Below are positions 1 to 7,575 of a stretch of 64,000 nt of DNA, piece by piece. The DNA is from Pandoraea anapnoica. GTDB taxonomy: Bacteria; Pseudomonadota; Gammaproteobacteria; Burkholderiales; Burkholderiaceae. The notes beneath the pieces are model-generated. The model made no database searches. It was not told the origin of the DNA and worked only from the letters and a program-made list of their open reading frames with translations. The DNA lies in NCBI RefSeq assembly GCF_902459765.1, contig NZ_CABPSP010000006.1, forward strand, positions 62,001 to 126,000, read 5' to 3'. How positions within the stretch are numbered: position 1 is the stretch's first letter; every line of letters starts with the position of its first letter. The translations under genes were made by a program, and so were the position numbers.

Positions 1-2
1 CG

Positions 3-806
3 AAAGGGCGCGGTGCGCAGGCGGAGCAGGGCGACGGTCTGGTGCTGCGTGTGGTCGTCTTCCTGCTGGTCGTGTTCCTCGCCGCTCCCGCGTTGCTGAT
101 GATTCCGATGTCGTTCGACTCGGCCTCGGGGCTGGCGTGGCCGCCGAAGGGCTTCTCGTTGCAGTGGTACCAGCAGATCTGGGATTCGCCGCTGTGGATG
201 CAGGCAGTCACGCGTTCGATGCTTGTGGGGATCGGCGCAGGCTTGCTGTCGATGCTCATCGGTACCCCGGCGGCGTTCCTGCTGGTACGCGGTGGCATGC
301 GCGGCAAATCGGCGATGCTCGCCTTCGTGCTCGCGCCGATTGTGGTGCCGCGCATGATCCTCGCCGTCGGCGTGTTCTATTTCTTCGCGAAGATCGGTCT
401 GGTCGGCTCCAGCGTGGGGCTGACGCTCGCGCACACCGTGGTGGCGGTGCCGTACGTCGTCATCACGATGATGGCGGTACTGCGCAACTACGACACGCGT
501 CTCGATCTGGCGGCGTACAGCCTGGGCGCTCGCCCGTGGGCGACGCTGCGCCGGGTGACGTTCCCGATTCTCGGTGCGGGTCTGCTGTCGTCGTTCCTGT
601 TCGCGTTTGCGACGTCGTTCGACGAACTCACGATTGCCCTATTCACGTCGGGCGGCCTCTCGACCACCTTGCCCAAGCAGTTCTGGGACGAGATCACGAT
701 GCAGATCTCGCCAGTGATCGCCGCAGTCTCCACGTGCCTGTTCCTTTTCATCGCCGCACTGATCTGGGTGGCCGAGCGACTGCGCCGCCGCAGTCTGGCG
801 ACCTGA
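3..806 (+). CDS. ABC transporter permease, PotC/polyamine type (5' end outside window)
   Basis: Inner-membrane permease of a binding-protein-dependent importer of the spermidine/putrescine (PotC) class. The frame is open to the left edge. A GTG at 42 would put the first membrane helix only three residues from the N-terminus, so the real start probably lies left of the window. Six hydrophobic segments are visible. The cytoplasmic EAA-type loop (AAYSLGARPWATLRRVTFP, about residue 157 onward counting from the GTG) contacts the ATPase in this family. It ends 55 bp before the DapA-like gene on the same strand, so the two may be co-transcribed. The substrate cannot be told from the permease alone; PotC-like permeases also serve amino-acid derivatives and phosphonates. 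Confidence 0.85.
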   Translation, partial: KGRGAQAEQGDGLVLRVVVFLLVVFLAAPALLMIPMSFDSASGLAWPPKGFSLQWYQQIWDSPLWMQAVTRSMLVGIGAGLLSMLIGTPAAFLLVRGGMRGKSAMLAFVLAPIVVPRMILAVGVFYFFAKIGLVGSSVGLTLAHTVVAVPYVVITMMAVLRNYDTRLDLAAYSLGARPWATLRRVTFPILGAGLLSSFLFAFATSFDELTIALFTSGGLSTTLPKQFWDEITMQISPVIAAVSTCLFLFIAALIWVAERLRRRSLAT

Positions 807-861
807 CGCACGGATGTCGTATCCGATTCCTACGAACTCAAGATTCACGGACGTTTAACTC

Positions 862-1773
862 ATGCTTCGCTCCGCACAACTGAAAGGCATTTTTCCGGCC
901 ATCCCCACGCCGGTGCACACCGACGACACGATCCACATCGAAGGCGCGCGTGCACTCATGCGTTACCTGCTGGCGCAAGGCATCGACGGTGTGGTGCCGC
1001 TGGGCGGCACCGGTGAGTACGGTGCACTCTCGCGCGCCGAGCGCGTTCGCATGGCCGAACTCACGGCACAGGAAGTGCGCGACCACGGCCGCGATGTACC
1101 GGTGATTGCGGGCGTGCTCGACCCCGGTTATCACGACGCCATCGAGGCTGGCCGCGACTTCGCCGCTGCTGGTGCCGACGGTCTGCTGGTCCTCACGCCG
1201 TACTACACGAACCCGACGCAAGCCGGTATTCGCGACTACTTCCTGCGCTACGCCGACGAGTCGCCGCTGCCCATCCTCATCTACGAAATTCCGTATCGCA
1301 CGCGTATCGCGATTGCGCCGGAAGTGCTGCATGAGCTGTCGCGCCACGAGAACATCATCGGCATGAAGGCCTGCAACACCGACATGTGGCATTTCCTGCG
1401 CACCATCGCCGGTGTCGACGAATCGTTTGCCGTGCTGAGCGGCGAAGACACGCTGTTCCCGCTGCATGTGGCGGCCGGTGCGCGTGGCGGGATCGTGGTG
1501 ACGGCGTCGCTGCTGCCGACGGCCTGGCAACGCATCTTCTCGCTGGCGTCTGAAGGCAAGACGGCCGACGCGCTGGCGCTGCACCGCTCTCTGATTCCGC
1601 TGATGAATCTGGCGTTCGCCGAGACGAACCCGGGTCCGATGAAGTCGGTGATGGATCTGATCGGTGTGAACGCACCGGCGATGCTCGCACCGCTCGTGCC
1701 GCCCGCACCGGCGCTGTCGGCCGAACTGCGCGAGGAACTGGCGCGTCAGCTGGCGATTTTTGAAGGACGTTGA
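862..1773 (+). CDS. Dihydrodipicolinate synthase family lyase (DapA-like)
   Basis: 303-residue TIM-barrel, class I (Schiff-base) aldolase/lyase of the DapA/N-acetylneuraminate lyase family. The GGTGE phosphate/carboxylate-binding motif is at about 48-52, the catalytic tyrosine is Tyr141 (LIYEIPY), and the Schiff-base lysine is Lys169 (GMKACN). It is unlikely to be the housekeeping DapA because it sits beside an ABC importer permease, an IclR regulator and a 2-hydroxy-acid oxidase, a catabolic setting. Members in such settings act on 2-keto acids such as 4-hydroxy-2-oxoglutarate or keto-deoxy sugar acids. The exact substrate is not visible. Its stop is 59 bp from the end of the convergent IclR gene. 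Confidence 0.85.
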   Translation: MLRSAQLKGIFPAIPTPVHTDDTIHIEGARALMRYLLAQGIDGVVPLGGTGEYGALSRAERVRMAELTAQEVRDHGRDVPVIAGVLDPGYHDAIEAGRDFAAAGADGLLVLTPYYTNPTQAGIRDYFLRYADESPLPILIYEIPYRTRIAIAPEVLHELSRHENIIGMKACNTDMWHFLRTIAGVDESFAVLSGEDTLFPLHVAAGARGGIVVTASLLPTAWQRIFSLASEGKTADALALHRSLIPLMNLAFAETNPGPMKSVMDLIGVNAPAMLAPLVPPAPALSAELREELARQLAIFEGR

Positions 1774-1832
1774 AGTGTGACGGCGGTGACGCGTGTCACC
1801 GCCTGATAGCAACGGATAGCACCTGAGCGGTC

Positions 1833-2693
1833 TTAGCGTCGGAACGTCGACAGCCGCGACTTCGAGATCGAGGTTGCGGCGACCTGAATGTGCGGGGCGA
1901 GTTCGGCTTCTGCGCGTTCACGCGTCCAGCGCGAGGTCGGCACCGAGATGTTGATGGCCGCGACGGCGTGACCGTCGTGATCGGTGATCGGGGCGGCGAC
2001 TGAGATGTCGCCCATCACGGTTTCGTTCTCGACGATGGCGTAGCCGCGACGTGTGGTCTGCGCAATTCGTTCGAGCAGCTTCTTCTCGTCGATGAGCGTG
2101 TACGGTGTCATCGGTTCGAGCGCTGTGCCCGAGAGGATCTCGCGCACGCGTGCTTCGGGCAGACGCGACAGGATCGCAATGCCCGACGCCGTGAACATCG
2201 CTGGCAGACGCGCGCCGACCACGATATCGATGTTCACCAGATGTTGCCCGGGAAAGCGCGCGACGAACACGATCTCGTGACCGTCCAGCTCTTGCAGGTT
2301 GGTCGTCTCGCCCACACGGCGGCTGATGTCGAGCAGATACGGCGACGCCTTGTCGACCAGCTCATTGGCGCGAATGTAGTTGTACGAGAACTGCAACACC
2401 TTAGTCGTCAGCCCATAGGTTCTCGTCTCCGGCACGCGAAAGAGATAACCGAGGGCTTCGAGCGTATGCACCAGTCGCTGCGTGGCGCTGCGATCCAGAT
2501 CCGCTGCTTTGGCGATGTCGCCCAGCGTCATGTACCGCGCGGGGCCGTCGAAGGCGTGCAGCACCTGAAACGTCTTCTCGGTCGAGCCGACGAAGAGCGA
2601 AGAACGCGGGGCGGCGGCGCTCGAAGCGGTGTCGCTGGTGGATTGGGTGGCGTCTGTGGCAGAGCGCGACGCCCCGGCGGATGAGCGCGGCAT
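1833..2693 (-). CDS. IclR family transcriptional regulator
   Basis: 286 residues from the ATG at 2693; the frame is open upstream to 2819 but that part reads as low-complexity noise from an AT-rich intergenic stretch. After a Ser/Ala-rich leader comes an N-terminal winged helix (about 40-100, including LGDIAKAADLDRSATQRLVH) and a C-terminal IclR ligand domain (about 115-280, with TTNLQELDG and FTASGIAILSRLPE). It lies between a convergent DapA-like gene and a divergent hydroxy-acid oxidase, and probably controls one or both. Tandem GATTGTAATG repeats upstream are candidate binding sites. Confidence 0.88.
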   Translation of the reverse strand: MPRSSAGASRSATDATQSTSDTASSAAAPRSSLFVGSTEKTFQVLHAFDGPARYMTLGDIAKAADLDRSATQRLVHTLEALGYLFRVPETRTYGLTTKVLQFSYNYIRANELVDKASPYLLDISRRVGETTNLQELDGHEIVFVARFPGQHLVNIDIVVGARLPAMFTASGIAILSRLPEARVREILSGTALEPMTPYTLIDEKKLLERIAQTTRRGYAIVENETVMGDISVAAPITDHDGHAVAAINISVPTSRWTRERAEAELAPHIQVAATSISKSRLSTFRR

Positions 2694-2711
2694 GGGTGTT
2701 TGGGTTGTTCG

Positions 2712-2736
2712 GATTGTAATGATTGTGATTGTAATG
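2712..2736. promoter_or_regulatory. Direct repeats in the IclR/oxidase divergent promoter
   Basis: The 139-bp divergent gap (2694-2832) has an AT-rich core. GATTGTAATG occurs twice in the same orientation, at 2712-2721 and 2727-2736, followed by a CAATTG palindrome. Placement between an IclR gene and its divergent neighbour makes this the likely operator/promoter. No binding has been shown. Confidence 0.4.
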
Positions 2737-2832
2737 CAATTGTTTGTGCTCAAGTAGCGAACTTTGCCCAATTTCCGGGCACGCAGAAGGGAATGCGGTT
2801 GGGCACGCCAGAACATCAAGACAGGGGGAGCA

Positions 2833-4053
2833 ATGCACGCGTTTTCCTGCGTGGAGGATTACCGTCGGGCGGCGAAGCGTCGCCTGACGAAGCTGGCCTT
2901 CGATTATCTGGAAGGCGGTGCGGAGGATGGCGAGGCGCTGCGGCGCAATCGGGACGCCTTCGGGCAGTGGGGCTTCGCGCCGCGTGTCATGACGGACATC
3001 TCCGCCACATCCAGCGAGACGAATTTCTGGGGACGGTCGGCCGCCGCCCCGATGGTCGTCGGCCCGACGGGCCTGAACGGCCTGTTCTGGCCGCGCGCAG
3101 ACGAACTGCTCGCGCGCGCAGCCGCCGGTGCGGGACTGCCGTTCGTGCTGTCGACGGCATCGACCTCGTTGCTCGAAGACGTGCGCGCGGCGGTGCCGAA
3201 TGGCGAACTTTGGCTGCAACTCTACGTGCAGCAGGATCGACGCATCGCCGAGAGCATGATGCGCCGGGCGCGCGAGGCAGGCTTTCGAACCCTGATGCTG
3301 ACCGTCGACACCCCGGTGCACGGCAAGCGCGATCACGACACGCGCAACGGCTTCAAACTGCCGCTGCGCTTCACACCGCGACTCGTGGCGGACTGCATGC
3401 GACACCCGCACTGGAGCTGGCAGATGCTGGTGGGCGGCGCGCCGCAGCTTCGCAACATCGCACAGAGCGTGGGGGAGCGAGCGGATCTGGCGCGTCACGC
3501 AGCGATGCTGAGCCGTCAGATGGACTTGTCGCTCGGTTGGCACGACCTCGCGTGGGTGCGCAAGCACTGGCCGGGTGAAGTGCTGGTCAAGGGCGTTCTG
3601 ACGGTGGACGACGCCCGTCAGGCGCAGACCCACGGTGCGGACGGCATCATCGTCTCCAATCACGGCGGACGCCAGTTGGGCAGCACGCTCGCGCCGGTCG
3701 AGGCGTTGTCGATGATCGTCGACGCCGTTGGCGCGTCGGGTTCGGGAGGGCCTGCGATGTCCGTGTTCATGGATGGCGGCGTGCGCCGCGGGGCCGATGT
3801 CGCAAAGGCCGTCGCGCTGGGCGCGAAGGGCGTGCTGCTGGGACGCGCGCCGTTGTACGGCGTGGCCGCGCGCGGCGGGCCGGGTGTCGATGGGGTACTG
3901 GCGTTGCTGCTGAGCGAATTGCGCACGACGATGCAACTGCTCGGCTGCGCAAACGTGGGCGCGTTGACGGCTGAACGGCTGGTGAGGCTGGCAGCGCTGC
4001 CTCCGGTGCATGGGAACGGTTCCGGCGGGGCAATTCAGGCAAACCCGCTATAA
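2833..4053 (+). CDS. FMN-dependent alpha-hydroxy-acid oxidase/dehydrogenase
   Basis: 406-residue TIM-barrel flavoprotein of the LldD/mandelate dehydrogenase/glycolate oxidase family, oxidising an L-2-hydroxy acid to the 2-keto acid. The ATG at 2833 is chosen because AGGGGGA lies just upstream. N-terminal [11 protein letters not shown] is typical. The catalytic base is the His in SNHGGRQL (about 277), followed by the FMN-phosphate region [13 protein letters not shown]...GAKGVLLGR. Divergent from the IclR regulator, with the DapA-like lyase beyond it. A joint role in hydroxy/keto-acid catabolism is inferred. Its TAA stop lies inside a TATAAT likely used by ppa. Confidence 0.87.
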   Translation: MHAFSCVEDYRRAAKRRLTKLAFDYLEGGAEDGEALRRNRDAFGQWGFAPRVMTDISATSSETNFWGRSAAAPMVVGPTGLNGLFWPRADELLARAAAGAGLPFVLSTASTSLLEDVRAAVPNGELWLQLYVQQDRRIAESMMRRAREAGFRTLMLTVDTPVHGKRDHDTRNGFKLPLRFTPRLVADCMRHPHWSWQMLVGGAPQLRNIAQSVGERADLARHAAMLSRQMDLSLGWHDLAWVRKHWPGEVLVKGVLTVDDARQAQTHGADGIIVSNHGGRQLGSTLAPVEALSMIVDAVGASGSGGPAMSVFMDGGVRRGADVAKAVALGAKGVLLGRAPLYGVAARGGPGVDGVLALLLSELRTTMQLLGCANVGALTAERLVRLAALPPVHGNGSGGAIQANPL

Positions 4054-4054
4054 T
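4049..4054 (+). promoter_or_regulatory. -10 element (TATAAT) upstream of ppa
   Basis: A perfect TATAAT overlaps the stop codon of the oxidase gene and lies 102 nt before the ppa start. No good -35 is present at 16-18 bp, so this is a -10-like match only. Confidence 0.45.
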
Positions 4055-4104
4055 GTTTCGCGCCCGATTGCCGTCGGGCGGCGTGGCATCCGGCCGGTGG
4101 GCGG

Positions 4105-4137
4105 GGCATGCGCGCCGCGCGACGGCATGCCATTTTT
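4105..4137 (+). terminator. Hairpin plus T-run in the ppa leader
   Basis: GGCATGC (4105-4111) pairs with GCATGCC (4125-4131) and is followed by ATTTTT. It could terminate transcription from the upstream oxidase gene or attenuate the ppa transcript started at 4049. Shape only; the loop is long. Confidence 0.35.
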
Positions 4138-4156
4138 CATTCACAGGAATGCCATC

Positions 4157-4684
4157 ATGAGCTTCAACCACGTGCCTGCCGGTAAGGACCTCCCCAACGA
4201 TTTCAACGTCATCATCGAGATCCCGGCGCAAAGCGACCCGGTGAAGTACGAAGCCGACAAGGATCTGGGCCTGCTGGTCGTTGACCGCTTCATTGGCACG
4301 GGCATGCGTTACCCGGCCAACTACGGCTTCATTCCGCAAACGCTCGCTGGCGACGGCGACCCCGTCGACGCGCTGGTCGTCACGCCGTTCCCGCTGCTGG
4401 CTGGCTCGGTCGTTCGCTGCCGCGCACTGGGCATGCTCAACATGACCGACGAGTCGGGCGTGGACGCCAAGCTCGTGGTCGTGCCGGTCGACAAGATCTG
4501 CCCGATGACGGCACACATGAAGTCGATCGACGACGTGCCGGGCTACCTGAAGGACCAGATCAAGCACTTCTTCGAGCAATACAAGGCGCTCGAGAAGGGC
4601 AAGTGGGTCAAGGTCGAAGGCTGGGAAGGCATCGAAGCCGCCCACAAGGAAATCACCGAAGGCGTGGCGAACGCGAAGAAGTAA
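4157..4684 (+). CDS. ppa: Inorganic pyrophosphatase
   Basis: 175-residue soluble family I pyrophosphatase; hydrolyses pyrophosphate from biosynthetic reactions in the cytoplasm. The metal-binding signature [10 protein letters not shown] is present, preceded by [14 protein letters not shown], and the length is normal for bacterial Ppa. The ATG at 4157 begins [20 protein letters not shown], the usual N-terminus in beta-proteobacteria, with AGGA nearby. The frame continues upstream through a non-coding leader. A rho-independent terminator follows. Confidence 0.97.
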   Translation: MSFNHVPAGKDLPNDFNVIIEIPAQSDPVKYEADKDLGLLVVDRFIGTGMRYPANYGFIPQTLAGDGDPVDALVVTPFPLLAGSVVRCRALGMLNMTDESGVDAKLVVVPVDKICPMTAHMKSIDDVPGYLKDQIKHFFEQYKALEKGKWVKVEGWEGIEAAHKEITEGVANAKK

Positions 4685-4727
4685 TTTCCACTTCGCGAAA
4701 CTTGCCGCGTCGTTCGTCGACGCAAAG

Positions 4728-4754
4728 AAAACCCGGCCGTGTGCCGGGTTTTTT
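4728..4754 (+). terminator. Rho-independent terminator after ppa
   Basis: ACCCGGC (4731-4737), loop CGTGT, GCCGGGT (4743-4749), then a T-run, with A residues before the stem that can extend pairing and let it work in both directions. It separates ppa from the convergent TetR gene. Confidence 0.85.
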
Positions 4755-4778
4755 AATGGTGCGAGCGCGGCATTGGCA

Positions 4779-5381
4779 TCACGGCTTGTGACGCTTCACT
4801 ATCGTCAGAATGACCTGGTGCAGTTCCGCCTGCGCTTCAATGGCGGTGATCGCGCCGGTGACAGCGGCATCGGACAGCGCGTCGGCCGCCCCCAGCATTG
4901 CCCACATGGCGGGGGCCGGAATGCCCCCGGGACCTGCGAACGGCGCGAAGATCGCCGCGCATTTGGCGATGAACGATTGCTGGTACTCCCGCTTCACGGC
5001 GGCTAGCTCCGTGGAGCCGCCGAGTGCCGCGAGAACGCCCGGTATCTCGCGGCCCTGCGTCACCACGCACGTCACATAGCTCGAAGCAATCACGCGCGCC
5101 TTGTCCTGCAACGTTGGCTTTGCCGCTGCAACGGCCGCATCGAAGATGGCGGTCTGACGCGCGTCGAAGTCCTGATACAGCGCGGCGAGCAACCCATTGC
5201 GTGAGCCGAAGTGGTCGTACACGACCGGCTTCGTGACTCCGGCATCCTCCGCCAGACGGCCGAGCGTGAGCGCATCCGTGCCCTCGCTGCCGACCAGTGT
5301 CCATGCCACGTCGAGCAGTTGTCGGGTGCGGGCTTCGCGGGGCATGCGTCGGCGCGATGAGGCGTCTGCAGTTGAGGTCAT
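4779..5381 (-). CDS. TetR/AcrR family transcriptional regulator
   Basis: 200 residues. N-terminal TetR helix-turn-helix (about 15-60): TRQLLDVAWTLVGSEGTDAL, then LAEDAGVTKPVVYDHFGSRN. The C-terminal ligand domain is family-specific and not further assigned. It is the second gene of a leftward pair behind a quinone-reductase-like flavoprotein, 65 bp downstream of it. A long perfect inverted repeat in front of that pair (6071-6117) is the natural candidate operator, implying autoregulation and induction by a reactive quinone or similar ligand. Confidence 0.88.
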   Translation of the reverse strand: MTSTADASSRRRMPREARTRQLLDVAWTLVGSEGTDALTLGRLAEDAGVTKPVVYDHFGSRNGLLAALYQDFDARQTAIFDAAVAAAKPTLQDKARVIASSYVTCVVTQGREIPGVLAALGGSTELAAVKREYQQSFIAKCAAIFAPFAGPGGIPAPAMWAMLGAADALSDAAVTGAITAIEAQAELHQVILTIVKRHKP

Positions 5382-5446
5382 GGTAGGCGTACGAAATGGC
5401 TAAAGCCCCGGACCTGAGGTCCGAGGCGCGGGTGGAGACATCGATA

Positions 5447-6055
5447 TCAGGAGGGAGACGGAAAGACCTTCTGTCCGATGACCCTCGCTGTCTCGAGATG
5501 CGCTTCAGGGTAGCCGGTGTCGGAGGCGAGGAGCAACTCCGACGTGACCACCTGCGCACCGCAATAGTCGAAGATCCCGTGATCGATCTGCGTTTTCATT
5601 GCGCCGAAGTAGCCGTGCCGTGCCATCGTGCGCTGGTCCGCGCCCCCGATGGCCACCAGATGCACGCGCAGACGTTGCAGCTTCTTCAGCGACTTGCCGG
5701 GCGCCACATCTTCATATGCCCAACCCTGCGAGAACACACGGTCGATCCATCCCTTGAGCAGCGCGGGGAACGACCACCAGTAGATCGGGTAGACGAGCAC
5801 CAGCGCGTCGGCGCGGTCGAGACGGGCGTGCTCGGCGGCCACGTCGGCCGGGGCAGCGAGCGTCTTGTTGAACAGCGCGAGATCGGCCGCATTAAAGCGG
5901 GGATCGAAGCCTTCGGCGGCCAGATCCGCGATCTCGGCAGAGTGTGCGACACCGTTGGCGGCAGGCGAAGACGCGATCGTCTCGGCGACGCGTCGGGCGA
6001 TGGCATGGGTGAGCGAGTGTGGGTCGGGATGGGCGACGACAACGAGTGCATGCAT
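5447..6055 (-). CDS. NAD(P)H-dependent flavin oxidoreductase (quinone reductase/MdaB-like)
   Basis: 202-residue flavodoxin-fold protein of the NQO1/MdaB/KefF family, which reduces quinones or nitro compounds by two-electron transfer using FAD or FMN. N-terminal MHALVVVAHPDPHSLTHAI is the nucleotide-binding start. The family motif around residues 95-120 (VYPIYWWSFPALLKGWIDRV followed by FSQGWAYE) is intact. First gene of a leftward pair with the TetR gene, a common detoxification arrangement. Expression is probably controlled from the inverted repeat at 6071-6117, only 15 bp upstream of its start. Confidence 0.88.
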   Translation of the reverse strand: MHALVVVAHPDPHSLTHAIARRVAETIASSPAANGVAHSAEIADLAAEGFDPRFNAADLALFNKTLAAPADVAAEHARLDRADALVLVYPIYWWSFPALLKGWIDRVFSQGWAYEDVAPGKSLKKLQRLRVHLVAIGGADQRTMARHGYFGAMKTQIDHGIFDYCGAQVVTSELLLASDTGYPEAHLETARVIGQKVFPSPS

Positions 6056-6070
6056 GATTGAGTCCTCTTC

Positions 6071-6117
6071 AAAACATAACCTACTAATAGTAACTTACTT
6101 TTGGTAGGTTATGTTTT
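6071..6117. promoter_or_regulatory. Long perfect inverted repeat, probable TetR operator
   Basis: AAAACATAACCTAC (6071-6084) and its exact reverse complement GTAGGTTATGTTTT (6104-6117) flank a 19-nt spacer. The spacer contains a second palindrome, AGTAACTTACT (6089-6099). AT-rich against GC-rich surroundings, just upstream of the oxidoreductase-TetR pair. Candidate operator for the encoded TetR protein. Confidence 0.65.
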
Positions 6118-6260
6118 CGTCACATCTTCGTCCTGAAGCCGAGAGCAAGTTCGGCGACAATGTCGGCCAGAGGCGGTGCGCCATGCTGGCCTAAATAGCC
6201 GGAAGCAGGTGGCACGAAGCAAGCGCCAGGCAAGCCGCCGGTTCGCAAACGAGGTGTGAA

Positions 6261-7397
6261 GTGAGCAGCGACGTAGTCATCCGTGTAGTGCAATCGATTG
6301 AAGACGTGCCGGCCGACGCGTGGAACGCGCTCGCGGGCGACAACCCGTTCGTGCAGCACGCGTTCCTCCACGCGATGCACGAGACGGGATGCGCCGCCAA
6401 GCGTACGGGTTGGCAGCCAGCCTATCTGCTCATGCATGCAGACGAAGTGCTCGTCGGCGCGATGCCGCTCTACGTCAAGTCGCATTCCCGGGGCGAGTAC
6501 GTCTTCGACCACGCGTGGGCCGACGCCTTCGCGCGTCACGGTCTCGAGTACTACCCCAAGCTGTTGTGCGCCGTGCCGTTCTCGCCCGTGACCGGGCCGC
6601 GTCTGCTCGCGCGCACGCAGGAGGATCGTGTGGCGCTGGCGCGTGGTGCGATTGCGTTCGCACGGCAGCTTGAGTTGTCGTCCATCCACGTGCTGTTTAC
6701 GCACGACGACGATCTGGCCGCGCTCACCGAAGCCGGGTACATGCTGCGCGAGGGCGTGCAGTTCCATTGGGAAAACCCGGGCTTTGCCACGTTCGACGAC
6801 TTCCTTGCGCAGATGAATCAGGAGAAGCGCAAGAAGCTGAAACAGGACCGTCGGCGCGTGCGCGAGGCTGGGGTGACTTACCGGTGGCTGCGCGGCGAGC
6901 ACATCGACGACGCAGCGCTCGACTTCTTTTATCGGTGCTACGAAAACACCTACCGCGAGCACTGGAATTCGCCATATCTGAGTCGTGCGTTCTTCGGGCA
7001 GGTGCACGCGACGATGCCCGACGCGCTGCTGCTCGTCATGGCGGAGCGTGACGGCCAGCCGCTCGCGTGTGCACTCAACGTCGTGAGCGGAGACACGATG
7101 TACGGCCGCTACTGGGGGACGACGGACTTCGTCTCCGGCATGCATTTCGAGACCTGCTACGCGCAGGGCATCGAGTATTGCATTGCGCACGGGCTGCGCA
7201 GTTTCGAAGGTGGTGCGCAGGGCGTGCACAAGATGTCGCGCGGTCTGTTGCCCACGCCCACGTGGTCGGCCCATTGGATTGCCGACGAACGATTCGCTCA
7301 GGCCATCGAGGATTTTCTCGACCGGGAGACGTCCGCGATGGACGAGCACATCGGCGAGCTGGAAGCGCATACGCCGTTTAAGCGACCGGCGTCCTGA
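6261..7397 (+). CDS. GNAT/FemAB-like N-acyltransferase (DUF482 family)
   Basis: 378-residue protein of the PF04339 group, described as peptidoglycan-biosynthesis or GNAT-superfamily proteins; no precise reaction is established. Recognisable family text: NPFVQHAFLHAMHETGCA near the N-terminus, VFDHAWADAF and YYPKLLCAVPFSPVTGPRLL in the middle, NQEKRKKLKQDRR (about 190), and MYGRYWGT with HFETCYAQGIEYCI in the C-terminal acyltransferase half. GTG start at 6261 preceded by GAGG. Appears monocistronic between the TetR operator and nadE. Confidence 0.8.
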   Translation: MSSDVVIRVVQSIEDVPADAWNALAGDNPFVQHAFLHAMHETGCAAKRTGWQPAYLLMHADEVLVGAMPLYVKSHSRGEYVFDHAWADAFARHGLEYYPKLLCAVPFSPVTGPRLLARTQEDRVALARGAIAFARQLELSSIHVLFTHDDDLAALTEAGYMLREGVQFHWENPGFATFDDFLAQMNQEKRKKLKQDRRRVREAGVTYRWLRGEHIDDAALDFFYRCYENTYREHWNSPYLSRAFFGQVHATMPDALLLVMAERDGQPLACALNVVSGDTMYGRYWGTTDFVSGMHFETCYAQGIEYCIAHGLRSFEGGAQGVHKMSRGLLPTPTWSAHWIADERFAQAIEDFLDRETSAMDEHIGELEAHTPFKRPAS

Positions 7398-7575
7398 GCG
7401 ATTTCGGGACGTATTGGGGGTGTGTTCGGGACATGGCGCGGTCCAGGGCAGGCCCGGCACGGCGGGGCCTCGCGTAATATACTGACGATTCTTACGCCCG
7501 CTTCATCGCTGCAAACGCCCGACAGGTATGCCTGTCGACGTCAAGGCACAAGGGCGATGCATGGTAGCCGCCGAC

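Noticed and set aside
2401-4011. 536-codon leftward open frame overlapping the IclR and hydroxy-acid oxidase genes
   Set aside because: Arg/His/Gln-rich translation typical of the antisense of GC-rich genes; no motif, and both real genes it overlaps have clear family signatures.
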